A DNA stretch of 7,387 nt from Deltaproteobacteria bacterium (lineage in GTDB: Bacteria; Myxococcota_A; Polyangia; Haliangiales; Haliangiaceae), in NCBI GenBank assembly GCA_013696695.1, contig JACCYD010000325.1, positions 1 through 7,387 of the forward strand. The letters run 5' to 3'. Under the pieces are notes generated by a model. The model was not told where the DNA came from, ran no database searches, and saw only the letters and a program-made list of their open reading frames with translations. Made by a program: the position numbers and the translations under genes. Position 1 is the first letter of the stretch. Each line of letters starts with the position of its first letter. Below are positions 1 to 6,276 of this stretch, piece by piece.

Positions 1-1
1 C

Positions 2-217
2 GTCAAGTGGCGCACCATCGGCCGCATGGTCACCGCCGAGGTGCCGACGAATGGCAGCGCCGACATCAGCGTCGATTTCGAGCAGCCGGAGATCATCGAC
101 GAGCCGATGGTCGACGATCGAGATGACCCGCATGGCGATGTCGGCGACGGAGTCGATGATGCCATCGAGGTCGACGAGTCCGACGAGTCCGAGGTTGGCG
201 AGTCGTCGGTGGAGTGA
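2..217 (+). CDS. C-terminal part of an unidentified protein with an acidic tail (5' end outside window)
   Basis: The frame is open from the left edge and ends at the TGA at 215-217, giving about 71 residues of the C-terminus. Third codon positions are mostly G or C, as in the other genes here, which supports real coding. The visible part opens with a short mixed basic/hydrophobic stretch (VKWRTIGRMVTAEVP) that could be the end of a folded domain. It then turns strongly acidic: from about residue 34 Asp and Glu dominate, ending in DESDESEVGESSVE. A 9-base unit, GACGAGTCC, occurs twice in tandem near the end. No catalytic motif, membrane segment or cysteine is visible, so I assign no function. 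An ATG at 26 is internal in context, and nothing shows that it is a start. The gene converges on the minus-strand gene ending at 230, leaving only 12 bp between the stops. Confidence 0.7.
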   Translation, partial: VKWRTIGRMVTAEVPTNGSADISVDFEQPEIIDEPMVDDRDDPHGDVGDGVDDAIEVDESDESEVGESSVE

Positions 218-229
218 GTGAGTGAGTGA
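212..229. repeat. GAGT tetranucleotide tandem repeat across the stop codon
   Basis: Four copies of GAGT followed by GA cover the last codon, the TGA stop and the whole gap to the convergent gene. The period is 4, so TGA recurs at 215, 219, 223 and 227 and falls in all three forward frames. The repeat runs into a perfect 12-bp palindrome, GAGTGATCACTC, at 224-235. That palindrome has no loop and no T-run, so I do not call it a rho-independent terminator. Confidence 0.75.
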
Positions 230-865
230 TCACTCGATCGAGACATCGAGCATGAACGCCGTCGTGGTCAGCAGGCCATCGCGATTGATCTGACCGATCG
301 ACATCATCTCGACGCCGATCGCCACGCGCCGAAACCGCAGGATGTCGACGCCACCACCGGCGAGGCCCGTCGGACCCACGAGGGTGTTGTCGTCGAACTT
401 CATGCTGCTGATCCCGGCGGCGAGGCGGAGCCACAACGAGCGATTGACGTAGAACTGCGTGCCGAGCAGCAAGCCGCTGCCCTGATCGGTCTCGGTCCGG
501 TTGCTGCCGTCGGTACCCTTGATCTGGCGGATCAACGTGACCGAGATCAGCTCGGCGGTGAACGCGAGCTGCTCCGACGCCGTGTGCGCGAACCGAAACG
601 AGCCGGCCGGGCCGCGACCGACCGAGCCGCTGATGTCGATGCCGACGGTGAGCCCGCCGCCGAGCGCGGCCGTGAAGTTGAACCCTTGATGGCGCGACGT
701 CGACTCGAGCCCGTGTGACGCGGCGTGGTCGACGATCGGATCCGCCGGTGACGGCGGTGGGGGTGGCTCCGGCTGGATTCGATTCGCGGGGTCCTGGAGA
801 CCCGTGCCATCCGCGTGCGCTTGGCCGACGAATGCGACCACCAGCAGCGGAGCCAGGCGGGTCAT
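230..865 (-). CDS. Secreted, probable outer-membrane beta-rich protein of unknown function
   Basis: The 211-residue product begins with a short Sec signal peptide: MTR, then a hydrophobic core LAPLLVVAFVG, and a probable signal peptidase I site after AHA (residues 16-18). A proline-rich linker follows at about 32-43 (QPEPPPPPSPADP). From about residue 62 to the end the chain alternates hydrophobic and polar residues with many glycines, for example GFNFTAALGGGLTVGIDISG and the final AFMLDVSIE. This suits a small outer-membrane beta-barrel or porin-like fold, but I recognise no named family. The ATG overlaps the stop of the upstream ferredoxin gene as ATGA. An AAGG motif at 876-873 lies 7 nt before the start, so translational coupling is likely. 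The proline linker before the barrel-like part could cross periplasm or peptidoglycan; that is inference. Confidence 0.75.
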   Translation of the reverse strand: MTRLAPLLVVAFVGQAHADGTGLQDPANRIQPEPPPPPSPADPIVDHAASHGLESTSRHQGFNFTAALGGGLTVGIDISGSVGRGPAGSFRFAHTASEQLAFTAELISVTLIRQIKGTDGSNRTETDQGSGLLLGTQFYVNRSLWLRLAAGISSMKFDDNTLVGPTGLAGGGVDILRFRRVAIGVEMMSIGQINRDGLLTTTAFMLDVSIE

Positions 866-1233
866 TTTTCTGCCTTGCCGACTTCGATCGCTCCGAACGT
901 TCGCTCACCCAGATGTGGCTGCTCGGGCAGCAGCAGGCGCTCCACGACGCGGCCGTGGATCAGGTGCTCCTCGACGATCTCGGGGATATCCGCCTCGGTG
1001 ACGTGGCCGTACCAGACTTGCTCCGGGTAGACGACGAGGGTGATGCCGTGCTCGCACTGATCGAGACATCCCGAGTTGTTGGCCCGGATCATCTTCGATA
1101 GGCCGCGCGCGCCGAGCTCGGACTTGAGGCGATCGCGCACGTCGATCCCGCCCTTGGCCTTGCAGCAACCACGGGGGTGACCGGCAGCACGTTCGTTGAT
1201 GCACACGAACACGTGGCGCGCGAAGCTCGGCAC
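862..1233 (-). CDS. Thioredoxin-like [2Fe-2S] ferredoxin domain protein
   Basis: The 123-residue protein resembles the small thioredoxin-fold ferredoxin family (COG3411 type), also found as the 2Fe-2S domain of NuoE/HoxE-like subunits. The opening HVFVCINERAAGHPRGCC supplies C11 and C23/C24. A second cluster, NNSGCLDQCEHG, supplies C56 and C60. The spacing fits four-cysteine [2Fe-2S] ligation, and which of C23/C24 binds is unclear. The following VVYPEQVWYGHVTEADIPEIVEEHL matches the usual family end. About 25 extra C-terminal residues (VERLLLPEQPHLGERTFGAIEVGKAEK) lie beyond that core. The likely role is cytoplasmic electron transfer with an unknown partner. The start is GTG at 1231-1233: an in-frame TAG lies only four codons upstream and no better start keeps the first beta strand. 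No strong Shine-Dalgarno is visible. The gene overlaps the next one by 4 bp. Confidence 0.87.
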   Translation of the reverse strand: MPSFARHVFVCINERAAGHPRGCCKAKGGIDVRDRLKSELGARGLSKMIRANNSGCLDQCEHGITLVVYPEQVWYGHVTEADIPEIVEEHLIHGRVVERLLLPEQPHLGERTFGAIEVGKAEK

Positions 1234-1380
1234 CGCACCAGGCTAGCACGCAAGCCGGAGCCGGACCTACGCGAGGCCGGACGCGTCAACTTGATGGATC
1301 ACCCGGTCTGACGCATCCTTGTCGACGGTGAAGCCACGAGGACCGACGACCGAGATAGGCTCACCGATCGAGGACGACCT
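1234..1380. other. Divergent intergenic region between the ferredoxin and TPR genes
   Basis: This 147-bp gap must hold the promoters for the leftward ferredoxin pair and the rightward TPR pair, since both begin here. I see only weak sigma-70-like hexamers: TTGATG at 1291-1296 rightward, and TTGACG on the minus strand at 1289-1284. Neither has a convincing partner -10 box at normal spacing. No clear hairpin or operator stands out, so the promoters remain unassigned. Confidence 0.5.
1370..1374 (+). promoter_or_regulatory. Shine-Dalgarno that sets the GTG start of the TPR gene
   Basis: GAGGA at 1370-1374 lies 6 nt before the GTG at 1381. This favours 1381 over the in-frame GTG at 1390, which would also shorten the N-terminus of the signal peptide. 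Confidence 0.6.
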
Positions 1381-2658
1381 GTGAGCTCCGTGATCGCAAG
1401 ACTCGCCGTCGCGTCGGCCGTGCTGGCAGCGCATCCCGCGCTCGCTGCACCCGCGGAAGCTCTGCCACTGGCCGAGATCAGAGATGACAAGCAGCTCTCG
1501 GACGCACTGACCTCGATCACCAAGGATCCCGCGATCCTCGTCGACCATCCGCAGAAACGCTCGCTCGCCCAGGCGTTGATGATCGAGGGCGTCAAGCAGC
1601 TGCAGGCGAAGGCCTACGACCAGGCGCTGGCGAATTTCCTCGAGGCCTACGGCAAGTTCCCGAGCCCCAAGATCCTGCTCGAGGTCGGCTCGACGCTACG
1701 CGAGATGGGGCGCCTCGCCGACGCTGCGAACACCTACCAGCGCTACCTCAGCGATCCGTTGACCGCCGCCGTGCGCGTGGTCGAGGTCAAGGAGGTGCTG
1801 CGGAAGCTCGACGAGCAGCTCACGATCCTGACCATTCGCGTCGCACCGCGGATGTCGAGCATCTCGATCGATGCCGGTACGTTCATCACCGTCGGCAGCT
1901 CGCTGGTGACGCGCGTACGCCCCGGCATCCACCTGGTGCGGATCAAGAACGGCGACAAGACCAGCGAGGTCACCGTCAACGGCTTCGAGGGCGAGACCAA
2001 GGAAGTGCTCGCCTCGCTGCCAGTCGACGGGGTCGGTCCGGACCTCGCCCGAGATCCGCCAAAGCCGCCACCGGATCATCAAGAGGGCTGGCTGATCACC
2101 GGCCAGTATGCGAGTCACGGCGGCACCAACGAGCGCAGCGTGCTGGCGTCGACGGCGGGCGACAAGATCCGGCCGATCGTGCCGGTGTTCGATCTGTTCG
2201 AGGACGGCCGTGTCGAGCCGCGCCCGACTGGCAGCTCGATCTCGGCGGGCGTGCTCGGGGTGGTGCGCATCGATGCCGAGGGCCGCGGCGTTGCGGGCGG
2301 GATCGGGGTCGCGATCTCGCGCGGCCGGTTCGAAGGCGACGTGTTGCTGCTGCGCTCGAACCAGACCGGTGGCTACCTCGGACTGCGCTACCGCATCCTG
2401 ACCGGGTTGCTTCGCCCGTACGTGTCCGCCGGGATTCCGGGCTTCGTCTTCGACAACACGAGCACCGTCAACATGATCGAGGTCACCGAGACCAAGCTCG
2501 CGATCGGTGCGCGAGTTGCCGGCGGCCTCGAGCTCTTCATCAACGGTCACGTCAGCGTGCAAGCCGACCTCGGCTTCGAGCACTTCTGGTTCGTCGACAA
2601 CACGCCGTTCGTCGCGAACGTGTGGGTGCCGACGCTCGGTGTGATCGGTCGGATATGA
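1381..2658 (+). CDS. Secreted TPR protein with PEGA-like domain and C-terminal beta-barrel-like region
   Basis: The 425-residue product starts at a GTG with a Shine-Dalgarno 6 nt upstream. A signal peptide is clear: MSSVIARLAVASAVLAAHPALA, with cleavage expected after residue 22 (ALA). Residues about 62-126 form two TPR-type helical hairpins, e.g. GVKQLQAKAYDQALANFLEA and LREMGRLADAANTYQRYL. Residues about 148-212 form a beta-rich module with the PEGA-like pattern of a short sheet presenting an inserted loop (PGIHLVRIKNG). A proline-rich linker (about 226-232) precedes a glycine-rich alternating beta region, about 285-425, that could be an outer-membrane barrel or a periplasmic beta domain. 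TPR followed by PEGA is a frequent plan among secreted myxobacterial proteins. TPR parts usually bind partner proteins, and here that would be in the periplasm. The stop overlaps the next start as ATGA, so the two genes are probably coupled. Exact function is unknown. Confidence 0.85.
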   Translation: MSSVIARLAVASAVLAAHPALAAPAEALPLAEIRDDKQLSDALTSITKDPAILVDHPQKRSLAQALMIEGVKQLQAKAYDQALANFLEAYGKFPSPKILLEVGSTLREMGRLADAANTYQRYLSDPLTAAVRVVEVKEVLRKLDEQLTILTIRVAPRMSSISIDAGTFITVGSSLVTRVRPGIHLVRIKNGDKTSEVTVNGFEGETKEVLASLPVDGVGPDLARDPPKPPPDHQEGWLITGQYASHGGTNERSVLASTAGDKIRPIVPVFDLFEDGRVEPRPTGSSISAGVLGVVRIDAEGRGVAGGIGVAISRGRFEGDVLLLRSNQTGGYLGLRYRILTGLLRPYVSAGIPGFVFDNTSTVNMIEVTETKLAIGARVAGGLELFINGHVSVQADLGFEHFWFVDNTPFVANVWVPTLGVIGRI

Positions 2659-4571
2659 CCCGGATTCGCGATAATCTGGCGGGGATGCAGCGGGGCTCGT
2701 ACATGCTCGCGTTGCTGATCGCGTGGCTCGCGATCGGCTGCGGCAGTCCCACGTCGAGCGTGGTCTCGATGTCGACGCTCGATGCCGGGACGGGTGCCAG
2801 TTTTGTGGTGCCGGCGTCGGTCGGCAGGATCTCGGCAGCGGTCAATGGCACCACCCCGGCGACGCTCGTCGTTACCAACAACGGCAGCGACGCGCTGATG
2901 ATCACCGTCGCGCTCGACACCAACGCGAACAGCGCGCACTGGGAAGCGCTCGAGTGCACGACCAGTGCGTGCCCACTACCGGCGGGCCAGACTCTGAACA
3001 TCGATCTAAATTTCAGCCCCACCGAGCACGGCGATCTCGACACCACGATCGAAGTGTTCGGTCCGCCCGCGATCGGCAGCCAGACCGTCTCGCTGTTCGG
3101 CACCGGCGTCGGCGGCAAGCTGCGTGTCGATCAACCTCCCGCGCCGATGTTCGAGCACGACTTCGGCACCATCGCGAAGAACCAGCTCGTCGCGTTTCAG
3201 GTCGAGATGACGAACATCGGCAACGACGATCTCGAGGTCACGCCGGGTGCGGTCGTCGCACCGTTCGGTGTCGCGAGCACGCCGGTGTCGATCAGCGAGG
3301 GCGGCCCCGGCGTGTTCGACATCACCTGCATGTCGGGCACCGCGATGACGCAGCAGACGGCGACGGTGACGCTCGCGACCGATGCCTACGACCAGAACAC
3401 GCCGTCGGTCGCCGTGAAGTGCGCGATCGCGAACACCACCATCATCGTCACCAACCCGCTCGCCTTTCAGGAGCTGCGCACCGGAGACACGCCCGGCGAG
3501 GTGGAAGTGCTGATCACCAACCCGCCCGGTGGTGGGACCGTCACCATCAACAAGATCGAGCTGGTCGGTGCCCCGAACGCGCTCACGCTCACCAAGCCGG
3601 TGGTTCCAGCACCGCTCGCCGACGGCGCGCAGCTGATGGCGAAGCTCGCGCTGGCCACCGCCGAGGACCTCGTGCTCGAGAACGTCACGCTCGAGGTCGA
3701 GATCCTGGAAGGCGGCGAGCCCGCGACGCTCGAGCTGCCGGTTACCGGCAAGGTCGGAACCCCGAATGCCGTCGTCTTGCCGACGCGGCTCGACCTCGGT
3801 TCGGTGTGCGTCGGCACGCCTGCCGCCGGCGAGATCGCGATGACGAACATCGGCACCGCGACGCTGAAGATGCAACGCCCCACGATGGACTCGGCGGCGT
3901 TCGTCCCGCTCTTCACCAATCCCACCGATTACCCCGTCGACGGCGCGCCGCTGCTCCCTGGTGACAAGGCCACTGTCGGCGTGATGCCCACGAGCACGGC
4001 CAGTGGCCTCCAGGAAGGCAACCTCGTGTGGGTGGTCGATGCGCCTGGCTCACCGTTCACCACGGCCGTGTCGCTCACGATCCTGATGGAGGGCACCGCG
4101 GTGTCGCCGGGCAGCTTGATGTTCGGCGCCGCCGCGATCACCGAGCCGCCGCGCATGCAGCAGACGATCACGCTCGAGAATTGCGGGCCCGACGCGTCGA
4201 CCGTTCGCTACGGCGGCGTCACCGCCGAACAGGGCACCGCGGACGCATGGGTCGTCGAGCCGCCCACCCAGCAGCGCGAGCTGTTGCCGGACGAGACGAT
4301 GCGCGTGCGCGTGTCGTTCGCGCCGAACCAGCCCGGCTTCCATCGTGCTCGCCTGGCGATCTCCGTCGACGGTAGCGAGTCGATCATCATCCTCGAAGGT
4401 GATGCGACCGGCGTGTTGCCCGGCGAGACCAGCTTCTATGCGTGCGGCTGCAGCGGCTCGGCGGATCCCGAGCGCGGCTGGCCGATCTTGCTCGCGTTCG
4501 TGTTCGTCGTGACTCGCCGTCGCCGTGCGACGACGGCGATCAGCGCCCGGAACCCGACCGGATCTTCTTGA
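2655..4571 (+). CDS. Lipoprotein-like protein with about five Ig/ASH-type repeats and a MYXO-CTERM-like sorting tail
   Basis: The 638-residue form starts at the ATG overlapping the previous stop (ATGA). ATG 2685 is an alternative and would give a more typical signal length. The N-terminus MLALLIAWLAIGCGS is a lipoprotein signal with lipobox AIGC (C29). Its Ala at -3 is less usual than Leu. The body holds about five beta-sandwich repeats of 100-110 residues, near 50-151, 155-260, 261-367, 371-482 and 484-587. They show recurring TNIGNDDLEV, TNIGTATLKM, LDLGSVCVGTPAAGEIAMTN and VRVSFAPNQPG motifs typical of ASH/choice-of-anchor D domains. The C-terminus has FYACGCSG (C597, C599), a short hydrophobic stretch WPILLAFVFVV (609-619), then RRRR (621-624). 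That matches the plan of MYXO-CTERM signals, which are processed by myxosortase-type intramembrane proteases. Fourteen residues follow the Arg cluster, which is longer than usual. A cell-surface structural or adhesive role is inferred. The gene end overlaps the convergent PLP-enzyme gene by 32 bp. Confidence 0.85.
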   Translation: MTRIRDNLAGMQRGSYMLALLIAWLAIGCGSPTSSVVSMSTLDAGTGASFVVPASVGRISAAVNGTTPATLVVTNNGSDALMITVALDTNANSAHWEALECTTSACPLPAGQTLNIDLNFSPTEHGDLDTTIEVFGPPAIGSQTVSLFGTGVGGKLRVDQPPAPMFEHDFGTIAKNQLVAFQVEMTNIGNDDLEVTPGAVVAPFGVASTPVSISEGGPGVFDITCMSGTAMTQQTATVTLATDAYDQNTPSVAVKCAIANTTIIVTNPLAFQELRTGDTPGEVEVLITNPPGGGTVTINKIELVGAPNALTLTKPVVPAPLADGAQLMAKLALATAEDLVLENVTLEVEILEGGEPATLELPVTGKVGTPNAVVLPTRLDLGSVCVGTPAAGEIAMTNIGTATLKMQRPTMDSAAFVPLFTNPTDYPVDGAPLLPGDKATVGVMPTSTASGLQEGNLVWVVDAPGSPFTTAVSLTILMEGTAVSPGSLMFGAAAITEPPRMQQTITLENCGPDASTVRYGGVTAEQGTADAWVVEPPTQQRELLPDETMRVRVSFAPNQPGFHRARLAISVDGSESIIILEGDATGVLPGETSFYACGCSGSADPERGWPILLAFVFVVTRRRRATTAISARNPTGSS

Positions 4572-5706
4572 GCTCGCCGAAGAACAGATCGATCTCTTCG
4601 CGCTTCGAATAGAAGTGCGGCGCGATCCGGATCCCGGCGCCCGGGCGGTGATCGCAGAAGAACTTGCGGCGATTGAGCTCGCGGCAGACATCCGCGGCGC
4701 CGACGAAATCGAACACCACCGAGCCACCGCGCTGTTCCGCCGGGCGAGGCGTGTTGAGCTTCATGCCGAGCTCGTCGACCCAGTCGATGCACGCCTGCGT
4801 CATCACCAGGCTCTTGTCGCGGATCTTGCGAACCCCGATCTCGCCGATGATGTCCTGACCCGCGCGCGACTGGTACAGCGCCGCCACCGCCGGCGTGCCG
4901 CCCATGTAGCGCCAGATGTTGTCGGCATAGCTCTGCGCCGGCATCGTGAACGCGAACGGCGCTTCGTTGCCGAACCAGCCGGTGACGCGCGGAGCGAACT
5001 TCTCGATCAGATCCTCGCGCACGTAGAGCCACGCGGCTCCCGGGCCGCCGCACAGATACTTCACCGAGCCACCGCACGCGAACGACACGCCGAGGTCGAC
5101 GACGTCGATGGGCACGGTGCCGATCGACTGATAGCAATCGAGGATCACGTGGGCGCCGACCTGACGCGCGCGATCGCAGATCTTCCTGACGTCCTGGATG
5201 AACGCCGACGAGAACACCACGTGCTGGATCGGCACGACCACGGTGTGCTCGTCGATCGCCGCACACACCGCGTCGGCGTCGATCGTGATTCCGTCTTTCG
5301 ATGCCACGAGCACGCACTTCGCGCCCCGCCGCTCCTCGGCCTGCCAGACGTACGACACCGTCGGGAACATCAGCTGCTCGTAGACGACCTTGTTGCGTTC
5401 CGCCGTGTACTCGAAGCAGCTCGCGAGCACCGCCATGATGCCGGACACGTTCTGCATCATCACGACGTTGCTCTGCTTCGCGGAGATGATCTTCGCGATC
5501 CGCGCCGCGCCGCGATCGACCTCTGGCAACCAATCGCTCCACGCCGTGATCGACTTGGTGCGCCAGAGCTCGAAGAACTCGCCGAGATCCGTCATCGCCT
5601 TCGCGGGCACGCAGCCCAGCGAGTGCGAGATGAAGTGCACGCAATCCTCGAGCGCCGGGAAGTGCTTGCGGTACTCGAGCAGACTATCGGCGACCGGGTC
5701 AGCCAT
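4540..5706 (-). CDS. PLP-dependent class V aminotransferase-fold enzyme, kynureninase-like
   Basis: The 388-residue protein has the fold-type I, class V layout and most resembles kynureninases. HFISHSLG (24-31) corresponds to the kynureninase DGNSLG segment. D190 in ILDCYQSIG is the Asp expected to pair with the PLP pyridine nitrogen. K216 in GGSVKYLCGGPG is the probable Schiff-base lysine. GWFGNEAPFAF (243-253) corresponds to the GW.GH..PF region, IWRYMGGTP (264-272) to the phosphate-side GTP motif, and RIAPHFY contains R360, a likely substrate-carboxylate contact. Length is slightly below the usual 400-430. Two positions differ from typical kynureninases: Val rather than Tyr before the lysine, and Asn247 rather than His after GWFG. 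Kynureninase splits kynurenine to anthranilate and alanine, but a different desulfurase, lyase or aminotransferase reaction is possible. No other pathway gene is visible. The ATG at 5706 has no clear Shine-Dalgarno, and a small inverted repeat lies just upstream. Confidence 0.82.
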   Translation of the reverse strand: MADPVADSLLEYRKHFPALEDCVHFISHSLGCVPAKAMTDLGEFFELWRTKSITAWSDWLPEVDRGAARIAKIISAKQSNVVMMQNVSGIMAVLASCFEYTAERNKVVYEQLMFPTVSYVWQAEERRGAKCVLVASKDGITIDADAVCAAIDEHTVVVPIQHVVFSSAFIQDVRKICDRARQVGAHVILDCYQSIGTVPIDVVDLGVSFACGGSVKYLCGGPGAAWLYVREDLIEKFAPRVTGWFGNEAPFAFTMPAQSYADNIWRYMGGTPAVAALYQSRAGQDIIGEIGVRKIRDKSLVMTQACIDWVDELGMKLNTPRPAEQRGGSVVFDFVGAADVCRELNRRKFFCDHRPGAGIRIAPHFYSKREEIDLFFGELKKIRSGSGR

Positions 5707-5714
5707 CGCGGTGG

Positions 5715-5729
5715 CTTACCACGGGTAAG
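5715..5729 (-). promoter_or_regulatory. Inverted repeat just upstream of the PLP-enzyme start
   Basis: Perfect 6-bp arms CTTACC and GGTAAG are separated by 3 nt, ending 8 nt before the ATG of the PLP enzyme. The repeat sits where a ribosome would bind, inside the 68-bp gap to the upstream lipoprotein gene. It could be a short hairpin, a small operator, or chance. There is no T-run, so it is not a terminator. Confidence 0.35.
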
Positions 5730-5774
5730 GCGAAGGCACGGGCGCGGAATTCCACGCGATGCCACCCGCGATTT

Positions 5775-6218
5775 CTAGGGCACGGGCGGCGGCGCGACCG
5801 GCGGCGTGAGCGGCTCCACGGGTGGATCCGCGGGCTTCGGCGCCGGCGCCGGCAAGGGCTTCGGCACGAACACCGGTGCGGGCTCGAGGTTGGTCGGATC
5901 TTCGAACGTGCCACCCGGAGAGCTCGGCGCAGCCGGATCGGCATCCTCGTAGCCGAACCACAGCGCGACCGCGGTGATCAGCGCGATACCGATCGCGGCG
6001 CCACCGGTGACGGCGTAACACTTCGCACGGCCGGACTCGGTGAACGAGGTGGTGTCGTCGCCGATCGAGGTCGTCAAACTACACGTACCGAGGCCGATCG
6101 AACCGATCACGATGCCCGCCGTGGTCGACGGATGCTTGACCGCGAAGTTGCAACCGGATCCCGCGACCAACGACGAGATCGCGATCGAAGCCGCGATCGA
6201 AGCCAACGACAGCCGCAT
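5775..6218 (-). CDS. Small membrane lipoprotein candidate with proline-rich C-terminal tail
   Basis: The 147-residue protein begins MRLSLASIAASIAISSLVAGSGCNF, a short basic start and hydrophobic core leading to C23 in a GSGC lipobox-like site. The Gly at -3 is not ideal, so lipidation is plausible but unproven. Residues about 32-46 (TTAGIVIGSIGLGTC) and 69-90 (AVTGGAAIGIALITAVALWFGY) are hydrophobic and may form two membrane segments around a loop holding C46 and C67. From about 93 on, the chain is proline-rich with PAP, PKP and PPV units, ending PPVAPPPVP. This resembles extended envelope-spanning tails. I recognise no family. The ATG at 6218 has no strong Shine-Dalgarno. The TAG lies 68 bp before the PLP-enzyme gene on the same strand, so cotranscription is possible. 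Confidence 0.72.
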   Translation of the reverse strand: MRLSLASIAASIAISSLVAGSGCNFAVKHPSTTAGIVIGSIGLGTCSLTTSIGDDTTSFTESGRAKCYAVTGGAAIGIALITAVALWFGYEDADPAAPSSPGGTFEDPTNLEPAPVFVPKPLPAPAPKPADPPVEPLTPPVAPPPVP

Positions 6219-6276
6219 CCCGTTGGACTACCACGGCGATCACCGGACCGCGCCACCAACAGACTCGCGTTCCCCA

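Noticed and set aside
224..235. Palindrome GAGTGATCACTC as a bidirectional terminator
   Set aside because: It has no loop, a short stem and no T-run on either strand.
93..908. 271-codon open frame on the minus strand over the beta-rich protein gene and its neighbours
   Set aside because: The product is an Arg/Pro/His-rich string without domains. It overlaps two better-supported genes and looks like a GC-rich shadow frame.
1261..1296. TTGACG (minus strand, 1289-1284) and TTGATG (1291-1296) as -35 boxes of divergent promoters
   Set aside because: No acceptable -10 hexamer is found 16-18 bp downstream of either.
1696..2583. 295-codon minus-strand frame opposite the TPR gene
   Set aside because: It is low complexity, rich in Arg, Asp and His, with no motif; the plus-strand protein has a signal peptide, TPRs and coherent beta modules.
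2622..2654. Upstream start for the repeat lipoprotein inside the TPR gene
   Set aside because: It would put charged residues (MGADARCDRSD) before the signal peptide. The ATGA overlap at 2655, or the ATG at 2685, fits better.
3006..3875. 289-codon minus-strand frame opposite the repeat lipoprotein
   Set aside because: It is composed of charged low-complexity sequence and mirrors the plus-strand codons; no start context or domain.
4525..5778. 417-codon plus-strand frame opposite the PLP enzyme
   Set aside because: The minus-strand frame carries recognisable PLP-enzyme motifs. This frame gives an Arg/His/Asp-rich product without motifs.
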